A DNA stretch of 64,000 bases from Clostridium lacusfryxellense (GTDB lineage Bacteria > Bacillota > Clostridia > Clostridiales > Clostridiaceae), in assembly GCF_018861735.1 (NCBI RefSeq), contig NZ_JAHLEB010000001.1, positions 248,001 through 312,000 on the forward strand, written 5' to 3'. The notes under the pieces are model-generated. The model saw only the letters and a list, made by a program, of their open reading frames with translations, was not told the DNA's origin and searched no databases. Shown here piece after piece: positions 1-8,954 of the stretch. The position numbers were made by a program, and so were the translations under genes. Numbering within the stretch: position 1 is the stretch's first letter; the number at the start of each line of letters is the position of its first letter.

Positions 1-2
1 AT

Positions 3-599
3 TATGTAAAAAGTATTAGAGCCAATCCGGAAATAGATATAAAAAAAGTAGAAGTAAAAAATAAATTAAAGGGAAGAACTATATCATATTGTTTTAAAGA
101 TATTTATAATGGAATAAAAAACGATAAAAACCAAGTTCATACAAGATCACTTCATGCAGAGGAAAATGCTTTTTTACAAATTTCTAAGTATGGGGGGGTA
201 AAATTAAAAGATGGATGTTTATTTACAACAGCTAGTCCATGTGAGTTATGTGCTAAAAAGGCATATCAAATTGGAGTGAAGAAAATATACTATATCGACT
301 TATATCCAGGTATATCTGGTAGTCATATTTTGAATAATGGAGATAAAAGACCGGATTTAATATTATTTAATGGGGCTATAGGGCGAGCATATACACAGTT
401 TTACACACCAATTTTACCTTATAAAGATGAAATTTATATGTTATTAAATTTAAATTTTAAGTATGTTAATATGCTGGAAGATTCTATGGAAAAGATAGTC
501 AGGAATTTATTTGAGCAAGGATTAACTATAGAGAATATATCAAAGGCTGTAGAAATTTGTAAACAAGATATCGAAATGATTGTTAATAAGGTAATTTAA
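3..599 (+). CDS. Cytidine/deoxycytidylate deaminase-like protein (5' end outside window)
   Basis: The reading frame is open from the first bases of the window to the TAA at 597-599, so the gene starts upstream. The visible part encodes about 198 residues. It has the two zinc-deaminase motifs: HAEE (the His ligand and catalytic Glu, near 154-165) and PCELC (two Cys ligands, near 229-243). This is the dCMP/cytidine deaminase fold. After the core come RPDLILFNGAIGRAYTQFY and a helical C-terminal tail of about 40 residues. Neighbours on the right are all DNA-defence genes, so I infer a nucleotide-depleting anti-phage dCTP/dCMP deaminase rather than housekeeping ComEB. That depends on the missing N-terminus, where defence deaminases often carry a P-loop kinase-like domain. 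The fold is certain enough; the role is inference. Confidence 0.75.
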   Translation, partial: YVKSIRANPEIDIKKVEVKNKLKGRTISYCFKDIYNGIKNDKNQVHTRSLHAEENAFLQISKYGGVKLKDGCLFTTASPCELCAKKAYQIGVKKIYYIDLYPGISGSHILNNGDKRPDLILFNGAIGRAYTQFYTPILPYKDEIYMLLNLNFKYVNMLEDSMEKIVRNLFEQGLTIENISKAVEICKQDIEMIVNKVI

Positions 600-669
600 T
601 TTTATAAAGGAAAGATAAAAGTATCAAGCTAAAGAATTAACATCAAATTTAGTGGGTTTCACCTATTGT

Positions 670-684
670 GCGTCGCCTCCACCA
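670..684 (+). other. tmRNA 3'-end-like remnant (possible att site)
   Basis: GCGTCGCCTCCACCA looks like the 3' acceptor strand plus CCA of a tmRNA. No T-arm precedes it, so this is not an intact RNA gene. A hairpin follows at once, as would be expected downstream of a real tmRNA. Integrases often use the ssrA 3' end, so this may be the scar of an element lying to the left, which would include the deaminase gene. Confidence 0.3.
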
Positions 685-689
685 TACAT

Positions 690-747
690 AAACAACAATT
701 TTGATACCATGGAATACCCTTGAATTCAGGGGCGTTTGTTGTTTTTT
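690..747 (+). terminator. Hairpin terminator after the tmRNA-like remnant
   Basis: AAACAACAA (690-698) pairs with TTGTTGTTT (736-744) and runs into a T-tract. An inner palindrome around TGAATTCA lies in the loop. It would end transcription coming from the deaminase gene or from a former tmRNA. Confidence 0.55.
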
Positions 748-811
748 AGGGGGGAATACATTGTGTAAATTGAGCTGAAGGCCATGAATTTATAGGCTGG
801 AATGGAATAAA

Positions 812-856
812 TGCACACTCCTATGGATTTTGAATTATAGGGTGTGCATACTTTTT
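812..856 (+). terminator. Hairpin with T-tract
   Basis: TGCACAC (812-818) plus CCTAT pairs with ATAGG and GTGTGCA (ending at 848), then a run of five T follows. No intact gene lies just upstream, so it is probably left over from a lost gene. Confidence 0.45.
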
Positions 857-907
857 AGCGGAATATAATAAAAACAAGATAACAAGAAGTTATCCTGTTG
901 CGGAATG

Positions 908-1042
908 TCAGTTGTCGCATATATTTTTACTTTTATTTTTATAATAACATGCTCTGCTGCAATATTTGATTTGTTTATAGCTCAATTCATTTCCACAATA
1001 TAAACATATTTTATGGCTTGTGATTATACAGACATTCTTCTA
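908..1042 (-). pseudogene. Remnant of a small zinc-ribbon protein
   Basis: On the minus strand one frame reads HKICLYCGNELSYKQIKYCS and then RACYYKNKS before a stop. This is a CxxC...CSxxC zinc ribbon like those at the ends of HNH nucleases and phage or integrase proteins. No start codon exists: an in-frame stop lies just upstream. I read it as a fragment of a lost mobile-element gene. The rest of 600-1241 holds only the hairpins listed here. Confidence 0.35.
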
Positions 1043-1103
1043 TCAGATAATTTGTTAACACCAGAATAAATAATAAGTAAACTTATTCAGTACGGCACCA
1101 TTA

Positions 1104-1136
1104 AAGCCCTAGAAGTTTTAATCTTCTAGGGCTTTT
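1104..1136. terminator. Bidirectional terminator
   Basis: A perfect 12-bp stem, AAGCCCTAGAAG (1104-1115) with CTTCTAGGGCTT (1123-1134), has a 7-nt loop and A/T-rich flanks. It lies about 105 bp beyond the stop codon of the minus-strand helicase gene and can end its transcript. Confidence 0.75.
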
Positions 1137-1241
1137 GACATTTTTTAAATTGCTTACAATCAATTACAATTTTGATAAGTAAGAAACAGAGAGAGTTCAT
1201 AATTGTTACAAAGATTAAATAAGCACTTTTATTATAAAAAT

Positions 1242-4220
1242 TCACGAAATAATATAGTCAAAAAGATCTTCTCTTACAGGAGTATATAATTGATATTTAA
1301 TTTCCACAGCAGCTTTATTTGTATTTTTCATAATAATGGGATTAGGAGTTCCAGTAGCCTTAATTTTACCTAGATAATAAAATTCATTTGATATTTTATC
1401 ATCCTTATTTTTTCTTACAAACAAACTCATTTCAACATTATCTTTTTCAGAATTGTATATTTGTACAACATCAGGAGAGCTTTCTTTTCTACTTTGTTTA
1501 GATATTGCAATTAATTGTGATGTAGATTCAAATCTATCTTCATAGTTTATAGAATCACTAATATCTTGAGATTTCTTATAATTAATAAATACTGGAAAGG
1601 TTTTGGTTTTTATATTAAACTTGTAACCTCCAATATTAGTGGCAACCTCATTTTTTTCCCATTCTAATAATCTACACACATCCTCATATGTATATTTTTG
1701 ATACAATTGAAAATTTGTATCCATATAATGATTACCGTAAGAGCTTTTATATCTATATATACCAAAGTAAATAAGTTCAACAACTATTTTCTTGAATTCT
1801 TCATTTTTTAAGTTTTCAATAAAAGCATCTGACGTTCTATACTCTAAACTATCTTTTTCTAAGAAGATACAATCCTTATATGTTGATTTAGCGCTTCCAC
1901 TAGCAAACTGATTAGTAAGCACATTTACAATTGAGGTCTCCGTGTTTTCCTTAAAAGTTATATCATATTCTTCTTTTAGAATATGTTTTAGCCTAGATAT
2001 TAAATCAAACTTATTATTTATTGCACATCTAATCATTTCTAACTCATGGATTCGTTTCCCAGAAGCAAGCTTTTTAGAAATAAACTCTATAAATGATTCT
2101 TGGACAGCATTAAGCTGCACCGTATATTCTTTTTCATATTTCGTTAAAAACTTATGATATGATCCTAGGCTATTATTATCGAAAATCCTAATAGGATCAA
2201 TGGAGTCATGTAAATCAAAATCACTTAATCTTGGAATTTTACCTAGCTTTTGTTTTAAACTATTGTAGCTCTCCTTAATAAGTCTAATATCATTAAAATT
2301 GACTTTATCAATAGATTCAAAAATACGTTTTTTAGAAATTTCATCAAAATTCACAGTAGAGCAACCAGGAATTATTCTATTACCTTCCATAACATATTTT
2401 CTAATAGTATCTTTATTAAAGGTTCGATCTCCTGAAAGTGCTATAGGAATCAAAAAGTTACTATCATAGTTTCCAACAAAGTCTATGATGACAACAAATT
2501 CTTTATAATCATATTTTCTAAGACCACGTCCTAATTGCTGTATAAAAATTATAGCAGATTTTGTAGCCCTTAACATAACAACTTGATTAACTGATGGTAT
2601 GTCTATTCCTTCATTAAAAATATCAACTGTAAATATATAATCTAAACAATTAATTACTTCATCTTGTTCTAAGCGCTCAATAGCTGCTTCGCGTTCTAGT
2701 TGTGTATTATCTCCAGTTAATGCTAATGTTCTTAAGCCACGAGTATTAAACTTAACTGATAATTCTTTAGCTTCTTTTTTATCACTACAAAATATTAGTC
2801 CTTTTACTCTATCACCACAATAACCATAAAAGTTAATTTTATCGATAATATGATTAACTCTTTGGTCATCTACTAAATATTTAAAATCTGTAGTATCATC
2901 TAATCCAGCACCATCTATAGATATATCTGTAATTCCAAAATAGTGGAATGGACAAAGTAAATCTTCCTCTAAAGCTTGTTGGAGACGGATTTCATATGCA
3001 ACATTATAATCAAACATTTTAAAAATATCAAAATCATCAGATCTTTCTGGAGTAGCTGTCATACCTAATAAAAATTCTGGCTCAAAATAATCCACAATCT
3101 TTTGATAACTAATAGCACCAGCCTTATGAACTTCATCTATAACAATATAATCAAATTCATTCTTAGGAAAGCTTAATAATATTGCATCTTTTGATAAAGT
3201 TTGAACTGTTGAAAATATAAAATCTTTATCTATATCTTTTGAGTTACCTGAAAGAATACCCATGCTTTTAGTATCCCCAAAAACATCTTTAAAGCTATCT
3301 AGGGCTTGTTTTAAAATTTGTTCTCTATGTACAATAAATAGCGCTCTTGATGGATTGAAATTTCTAATATCAAAAGCTGATAAATATGTCTTACCCGTAC
3401 CAGTAGCTGAGATTAATAAAGCTTTTTTAGCCCCATCATCTCTTACCTTATCTAAAGCTTGAATTGCAGATACCTGCATTTTATTTGGCTTTAGTGTGTA
3501 CTGAGAAAGTCTGGGAACACTACTTTTCCTAGCAAGTTCTCTTTGTTTTAAATATATCTTTTCGTAAGCATCAATCCACTCTAAAGTTAAATTATCAGCT
3601 TCATGCCACATAGATCGGAACTCATTTAATACTTCATGTGTTAATGAGCCTTCCACTAAAGAAGATATCTTTATATTCCATTCTTTATTTTTAGTTAATG
3701 CTGCTTGAGTCAAATTAGAACTACCAATGATAAGCCTATAATGATCACTATGTTTAAAAATATATCCTTTAGTATGAAAGCTATTTTTAGAATATAACCT
3801 AATATGGATATTGGAAAACTCTAAAAGCTTCTTTAGTGCCTTAGGTTCACTAAAGTTCAGATAATCAGTGGTTAAAATTTCACCTTTGATTCCCTTGTTC
3901 TCTAAGTATTTAAAGGTCTCAAGTAAGGGAGTAACACCGCTACTTGTAATGAAGGCCACAGATATCATAAACTGATCGCAGTTCATAAGCTCTGCAACAA
4001 TATCACTTAATACTTTACTACCTTTACTGTAATCATTTAAAATAAGCTTGGGGTTCAATGCTAAATTGGAAGTTACCAAGCCGTTTATTAATCCTGTTTC
4101 ATTAGCGGTTAAAATTTCCTCGGCAATATTAATTTGAGCATGACGGCTTTCGTCAATTGGTTTAAAATCTATAATAGACTCTAAATTTTTATGTTTACCT
4201 ATTTCAGTTAAAGTTTTCAA
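1242..4220 (-). CDS. PLD-nuclease / DEAD-box helicase with DUF3427 C-terminus
   Basis: 992 residues. The N-terminal phospholipase-D-like domain carries HTKGYIF (about 149) and GSSNLT (about 166). A superfamily 2 helicase core follows: ATGTGKT (about 272), DEVH (about 362), TATPER (about 389) and QQLGRGLRK (about 561). The end, from about 800, matches DUF3427 (typical LGKI...IKYQLYTPVRED stretch). PLD-helicase-DUF3427 proteins are widespread in defence islands, where a single protein can combine DNA unwinding and cleavage. The start is TTG, with GGAAGTG about 12 nt upstream; I see no better in-frame start. A Nudix hydrolase gene sits upstream on the same strand, behind its own terminator. The architecture is sure; anti-phage function is inferred from context. 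Confidence 0.85.
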   Translation of the reverse strand: MKTLTEIGKHKNLESIIDFKPIDESRHAQINIAEEILTANETGLINGLVTSNLALNPKLILNDYSKGSKVLSDIVAELMNCDQFMISVAFITSSGVTPLLETFKYLENKGIKGEILTTDYLNFSEPKALKKLLEFSNIHIRLYSKNSFHTKGYIFKHSDHYRLIIGSSNLTQAALTKNKEWNIKISSLVEGSLTHEVLNEFRSMWHEADNLTLEWIDAYEKIYLKQRELARKSSVPRLSQYTLKPNKMQVSAIQALDKVRDDGAKKALLISATGTGKTYLSAFDIRNFNPSRALFIVHREQILKQALDSFKDVFGDTKSMGILSGNSKDIDKDFIFSTVQTLSKDAILLSFPKNEFDYIVIDEVHKAGAISYQKIVDYFEPEFLLGMTATPERSDDFDIFKMFDYNVAYEIRLQQALEEDLLCPFHYFGITDISIDGAGLDDTTDFKYLVDDQRVNHIIDKINFYGYCGDRVKGLIFCSDKKEAKELSVKFNTRGLRTLALTGDNTQLEREAAIERLEQDEVINCLDYIFTVDIFNEGIDIPSVNQVVMLRATKSAIIFIQQLGRGLRKYDYKEFVVIIDFVGNYDSNFLIPIALSGDRTFNKDTIRKYVMEGNRIIPGCSTVNFDEISKKRIFESIDKVNFNDIRLIKESYNSLKQKLGKIPRLSDFDLHDSIDPIRIFDNNSLGSYHKFLTKYEKEYTVQLNAVQESFIEFISKKLASGKRIHELEMIRCAINNKFDLISRLKHILKEEYDITFKENTETSIVNVLTNQFASGSAKSTYKDCIFLEKDSLEYRTSDAFIENLKNEEFKKIVVELIYFGIYRYKSSYGNHYMDTNFQLYQKYTYEDVCRLLEWEKNEVATNIGGYKFNIKTKTFPVFINYKKSQDISDSINYEDRFESTSQLIAISKQSRKESSPDVVQIYNSEKDNVEMSLFVRKNKDDKISNEFYYLGKIKATGTPNPIIMKNTNKAAVEIKYQLYTPVREDLFDYIIS

Positions 4221-4581
4221 ACTTACATTTCACTTCCTTCGAAAGCTGCTTATTTTATCTATGAATATATAATTAATTCTTGGTTTTAAAGTTAGCTGTT
4301 AATTATATTATCACATATATATACGTTTATAGGGGTATGTGGTTTCGTTATAATTTCAATAAATGTGGTGGCTGTTAACAATCTCCACATGATGTGATTT
4401 CACTTAATATTATAACAGATATGTATAATTATAACTTGGGAAATTATTTTGAAAAATACAATCGGATTCTGATTTTATTAGTAGTATTAGCTAATACTTA
4501 AGTTGTGTTAAAATTTATTTGCAATAAAATAATCTAAACCAACATAAGAGGATGAGATGGATGTTTATATGTAAAAATCAG
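4221..4581. other. Intergenic region upstream of the helicase
   Basis: AT-rich spacer that must carry the minus-strand promoter of the helicase gene. I could not find a convincing -35/-10 pair. I see no gene or remnant here. Confidence 0.4.
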
Positions 4582-4615
4582 AAAAGGTATAGCATTTTAG
4601 AATGCTATACCTTTT
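4582..4615 (-). terminator. Terminator overlapping the Nudix stop codon
   Basis: AAAAGGTATAGCATT and AATGCTATACCTTTT form a perfect 15-bp stem with loop TTAG. The stop codon of the minus-strand Nudix gene lies inside the stem. This separates the Nudix transcript from the downstream helicase gene. Confidence 0.8.
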
Positions 4616-5003
4616 CGAGTGTTAGCTGATTTACAGCATTTATATCTGCTGGAGCCCAGTTTAAAGAAAGTAGATTCTCTCTAAGTAACCATATTAATTT
4701 TGAATGTTCACTTGCGGTAGGAGTACCGGATGTTATGCGGCACTTAACAGTAATTAGATTTACTATAAATTTATCATATTCATGAGTATTATCATTAAAT
4801 ATATCGGTAAATTCAACATCACAAGCAAGTTCTTCTTTTATTTCTCTTTCAATAGCTTCTTTTAAAGTTTCACTACCTTCTATTTTACCACCAGCAAACT
4901 CCCACATGTTTGGGAGAGACATTATTGGTGAGCGAAGAGCACATAAAATTTCATTGTTTTCATTTTCGATAATTGCGCCTACAACTTTTATTAATTTTTT
5001 CAT
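4605..5003 (-). CDS. Nudix hydrolase (MutT-type NTP pyrophosphohydrolase)
   Basis: 132 residues, the usual size of a single-domain MutT protein. The Nudix box is complete: GGKIEGSETLKEA followed by IEREIKEELACDV, that is G-x5-E-x7-RE-x2-EE-x-G/A-U. It hydrolyses nucleoside triphosphates or similar compounds to the monophosphate and pyrophosphate with Mg2+. The start chosen is the ATG at 5003, with AGAGGTG 5-12 nt upstream; an in-frame GTG nine bases earlier overlaps that site. It is codirectional with the PLD-DUF3427 helicase, but a strong terminator lies between. From memory, Nudix proteins recur beside DUF3427 helicases, so a shared defence role is possible. The substrate cannot be told: mutagenic 8-oxo-dGTP, modified phage nucleotides or a signal nucleotide are all possible. 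Confidence 0.88.
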   Translation of the reverse strand: MKKLIKVVGAIIENENNEILCALRSPIMSLPNMWEFAGGKIEGSETLKEAIEREIKEELACDVEFTDIFNDNTHEYDKFIVNLITVKCRITSGTPTASEHSKLIWLLRENLLSLNWAPADINAVNQLTLEKV

Positions 5004-5554
5004 ACAAAACACCTCTAGATAAGTTTAGCATAAAAGGGGTGAATGTAAAAGTTATGGGTTGGTAATTATAATTTTTTGTCAACATCCACAATTTGATCAT
5101 CAATTTCATATAAATCATCTATTGATCTTAACTAAATATAAATAGTGATCTTTTATATTCACACAAATGTTTTAATATTTGAGATTTTTTTGGCTTTTTA
5201 AAAAAAATTTAGTGTTAGAAAAGTTGATATTATTAAATTATTTTTCAGGATAAGGAACTAATATAAACGTAGTTTTCTGATATATGTACTATTAAGAAAC
5301 ACTGAGGTGTGAAGCAATATCACCTTGATACTTATTTAGTTAGATTAGACTTTAGAGATCTTAGTGAGCTCTTTTGTTATTCACAATTTTAATCTAATTT
5401 AATTATAATTTATATAAATAATGTTCTAAACAGTAATTACTTTAACCTTTCTAACATACTTTATCCAAGCCTAAAATATATAATTAGTATAGGAATATTA
5501 ATGTCTTTTATGATGCTCCAATATGTTAAAGAGCAAAGGTGGCGATAAATTAAA
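5004..5554. other. Divergent intergenic region
   Basis: About 550 bp between the leftward Nudix gene and the rightward PLD-SNF2 gene. It must hold both promoters. A weak AGGTG/CACCT inverted repeat lies at 5305-5325. No gene, remnant or clear structured RNA is visible. Confidence 0.4.
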
Positions 5555-8500
5555 ATGAAAATGAATACAATAGATTCCACAATAATAGATAATAAAAGTA
5601 GGGGAACCGTTGGGGATTTCCTTAAAGCCAATATTGAAAAAGATTCAGAAATGTCAATTGTATCGGCATATTTTACAATTTATGCTTATATGGCTTTGAA
5701 ATATGAATTGAATTCTATAAACAAATTAAACTTTCTCTTCGGAGAACCCTCTTTTTTAAGGTCAATAAATCCGGATAAGACTAGTAAAATGGAGTTTAAA
5801 ATAGAAGATGATAAATTGACAATTCCTATTGAAAAGAGGCTAAAACAAAAGAATGCTGCAAAGGAATGTTCAGAATGGATTGAGAAAAAGGTAAACATTC
5901 GATCAATAGTTAAATCGAATTTCCTTCATGGGAAAATGTATCATATTAAGAAAGTGAGCAAGCTAGAAAAGGCAGTTATTGGTAGTTCCAATTTCACTGT
6001 AAATGGACTTGGATTATCAAATAATCCTAACATTGAATTGAATGTAGAAATTGATAGTGATAGAGACAGAAAGGATATTTTAAACTGGTTTAATGAACTT
6101 TGGAATGATCAGTCGGGCCTTGTTGAGGATGTAAAAGATGATGTATTAAAATATCTTAACCTTTTTTACCAGGACAATAGTCCACAAATGGTTTATTACA
6201 AAACACTATATCATATATTTGAGGGCTATATTTCTGAGCAAAAGGAAAATGATTTAATTGATGAAAGAGCAGGTTTCTTTGACACTGAAGTATGGAAAAT
6301 GCTTTACGATTTTCAAAAGGATGGTGTTCGAGGAGCGATAAATAAAATAATAAAGCATAATGGATGTATAATTGCTGATAGCGTGGGACTTGGCAAAACC
6401 TTCGAAGCACTTGCTGTAATAAAGTATTTTGAGTTGTTAAATTATAAGGTACTAGTGTTGTGTCCTAAAAAGCTTAAAGAAAATTGGACAATATTTAGAC
6501 GTAATGATAAATTGAATTTTTTAAATAATGATAGATTTAGCTTTGATGTGTTATGCCATACAGATTTAAGTAGAGAAGCAGGATATTCTGGAGATATCAA
6601 TCTAGCAACGATAAATTGGGGAAATTATGGATTAGTTGTCATAGATGAGTCTCATAATTTCAAAAATGATAATATAGGAAAAAAAAATGAGAACGGTAAT
6701 ATAAAATTAAGTCGTTATGGACACCTAATGAACAATATAATTAAAGCTGGCATCAAAACAAAGGTGCTGCTACTATCTGCAACGCCTGTAAATAATAATT
6801 TGAAGGATTTAAGAAACCAAATATATTTTATTACAGAGGGCAAAAATGACACATTAAAAGAGACATCACAAATTTTAGATATTAAACAAACAATAAAAAA
6901 TGCACAGACTCAATTTTCAAATTGGGCTAATCCAACGAAAAATCCGAATCGATCAACAAGGCGGTTGCTTGAAAATCTTGATTCATCATTTTTTAAATTG
7001 CTTGATGAATTGACCATATCTCGTTCACGACAACATATTATGAAATATTATAATGTAAACAAAATAGGCAAATTTCCAGTAAGGCTAAAGCCTATATCGA
7101 AAGCTCCTGGTATAGATATAAAAAAAGAATTTCCGAGCTATGATGTTTTAAATAGTGAAATCTTACATTACAAGCTTTCTCTTTTTAAGCCATCATCATA
7201 TATTAAGGACGAATTTAAAGCTATATATAGATCTAGAGAGAAAGAATCAGGTTATAATTTTGATCAAGAAACAAGAGAAAACTATCTTATAGACATGATG
7301 AAAGTGAATTTTTTAAAAAGGCTTGAAAGCTCTATTGAATCATTTGAAATCTCAATGAAAAGAACTGTTGATAAAATAGAAAGTGTTGAAAATCGTATAT
7401 TTAAATTTTTAAACGGTAACAATAGCGATCAGTTAGAATATGATCATTTAATGCTGCTTCCAGAGGATGAGGATAATGAAGATACAACAAATTTAATTGG
7501 AGGTAAACTTAAGTTTAATTTGGCTCATTTGAATTTAGATTTATGGCTAAAAGACCTTAACAGTGATAAAAAACAATTAAAATATCTGTATGATATTGCA
7601 GAAAAGGTGACTATTGTTAGAGATGAAAAATTAAGTGTTTTGATGAAAGTTATAGAGGGGAAACTCACTAATCCTATCAATATATTTATTAGTAGTGAGG
7701 GAAGAGAAAAAGCTAATAAGAAAATACTGATTTTTACAGCATTTGCTGATACAGCGGAATATCTTTATGCTTCTTTAAATCAGTGGGTTGTAAATGATTT
7801 AAATTTAGACATAGCTTTAGTTAAAGGTGGAAATGAAAATAAAACAACGTTCAAACCAGAGGGTTTTAAAAAACAGCTTGGTTATAATGAGATACTTGTA
7901 AACTTTTGTCCTCTTTCTAAAAATAGAAATAAAATGGGGAATATGCCTCAAGAGAATGAGATAGATATTCTAATTGCAACTGATTGTATCTCAGAAGGTC
8001 AAAATCTTCAGGATTGTGATTATTTAATTAACTATGATATACATTGGAACCCTGTTAGGATAATACAAAGGTTTGGGAGGATCGATAGGATAGGGTCCAT
8101 TAATTCCAAAATTCAAATGGTGAATTTTTGGCCTACAGATGATTTGAATAAATATATAAAACTTAAGGATAGGGTTGAATCTAGAATGACATTGGTGGAT
8201 ATTACTGCATCTGGTGAGGATAATGTACTAACTGATGATCAGATAAAGGATGTTATTGAAGGAAATATATCCTTTAGGGATAAGCAACTAATTAAGTTGA
8301 AGGATGAAGTCCTTGACTTAGAGGACATTGAAGGAAATATAAATTTAAGCGAATTTAATCTAAGTGATTTTAGAGTTGATCTTGTTAATTATTTAAAGGC
8401 AAATGAAAAACTGTTAAGAGATACTCCCTGTGGAATATATGCTATTGTTTCATCTCCACAGAGTGCATTAAAAAACAACAGTAAATATGATGAATTAAAC

Positions 8501-8929
8501 TCAACCGTGAAGAGTATGTTAAACCCCGGAGTAATATTTTGTTTGAAGAAAAAAGAAACAACAAAATACAATGAAACAATGAATCCATTGCAAGCGTATT
8601 TTTTAGTATACATGTATGAGGATGGAAATATCAAATACAACTATACTAATGCAAAACAAATTCTTGATATATATAGACTTCTATGTAGTGATAGAGAAAC
8701 CCCGATTGATGAATTATGTGATCTCTTTAATAAAGAAACTAACCAGGGAACTGATGTAGATAACTATACATTGCTCTTAAAGAATGCGGTATCAGAAATA
8801 GGGAGAATATTTAGAAAACGTAGCTTAAAAGCACTACAATCAACACGTAATGCTGTACTTATTTCAAAAGAGAATCAAATTAATAATGCCAATGACTTTG
8901 AGTTAATAACATGGCTTATCATTAAATAA
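5555..8929 (+). CDS. PLD-domain SNF2-type helicase (restriction-like translocase)
   Basis: 1124 residues. The N-terminal PLD nuclease half-site has HGKMYH (about 125) and GSSNFT (about 143). The SNF2/RapA-like ATPase follows: DSVGLGKT (about 275), DESH (about 364), LLLSATPVNN (about 405), then ATDCISEGQNLQ (about 803) and QRFGRIDRIG (about 838). The gene starts at ATG 5555 with AAAGGTGG at 5535-5542. It ends 25 bp before the methyltransferase gene and is surely cotranscribed with it. The pair resembles a restriction-modification module in which the PLD site cuts and the SNF2 motor moves DNA. Class 1 DISARM also joins an SNF2 helicase (DrmD) to an adenine methylase, but no drmA, drmB or drmC is present. 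Confidence 0.88.
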   Translation: MKMNTIDSTIIDNKSRGTVGDFLKANIEKDSEMSIVSAYFTIYAYMALKYELNSINKLNFLFGEPSFLRSINPDKTSKMEFKIEDDKLTIPIEKRLKQKNAAKECSEWIEKKVNIRSIVKSNFLHGKMYHIKKVSKLEKAVIGSSNFTVNGLGLSNNPNIELNVEIDSDRDRKDILNWFNELWNDQSGLVEDVKDDVLKYLNLFYQDNSPQMVYYKTLYHIFEGYISEQKENDLIDERAGFFDTEVWKMLYDFQKDGVRGAINKIIKHNGCIIADSVGLGKTFEALAVIKYFELLNYKVLVLCPKKLKENWTIFRRNDKLNFLNNDRFSFDVLCHTDLSREAGYSGDINLATINWGNYGLVVIDESHNFKNDNIGKKNENGNIKLSRYGHLMNNIIKAGIKTKVLLLSATPVNNNLKDLRNQIYFITEGKNDTLKETSQILDIKQTIKNAQTQFSNWANPTKNPNRSTRRLLENLDSSFFKLLDELTISRSRQHIMKYYNVNKIGKFPVRLKPISKAPGIDIKKEFPSYDVLNSEILHYKLSLFKPSSYIKDEFKAIYRSREKESGYNFDQETRENYLIDMMKVNFLKRLESSIESFEISMKRTVDKIESVENRIFKFLNGNNSDQLEYDHLMLLPEDEDNEDTTNLIGGKLKFNLAHLNLDLWLKDLNSDKKQLKYLYDIAEKVTIVRDEKLSVLMKVIEGKLTNPINIFISSEGREKANKKILIFTAFADTAEYLYASLNQWVVNDLNLDIALVKGGNENKTTFKPEGFKKQLGYNEILVNFCPLSKNRNKMGNMPQENEIDILIATDCISEGQNLQDCDYLINYDIHWNPVRIIQRFGRIDRIGSINSKIQMVNFWPTDDLNKYIKLKDRVESRMTLVDITASGEDNVLTDDQIKDVIEGNISFRDKQLIKLKDEVLDLEDIEGNINLSEFNLSDFRVDLVNYLKANEKLLRDTPCGIYAIVSSPQSALKNNSKYDELNSTVKSMLNPGVIFCLKKKETTKYNETMNPLQAYFLVYMYEDGNIKYNYTNAKQILDIYRLLCSDRETPIDELCDLFNKETNQGTDVDNYTLLLKNAVSEIGRIFRKRSLKALQSTRNAVLISKENQINNANDFELITWLIIK

Positions 8930-8954
8930 CCAACAATTATTAGGAGTGGAGATT

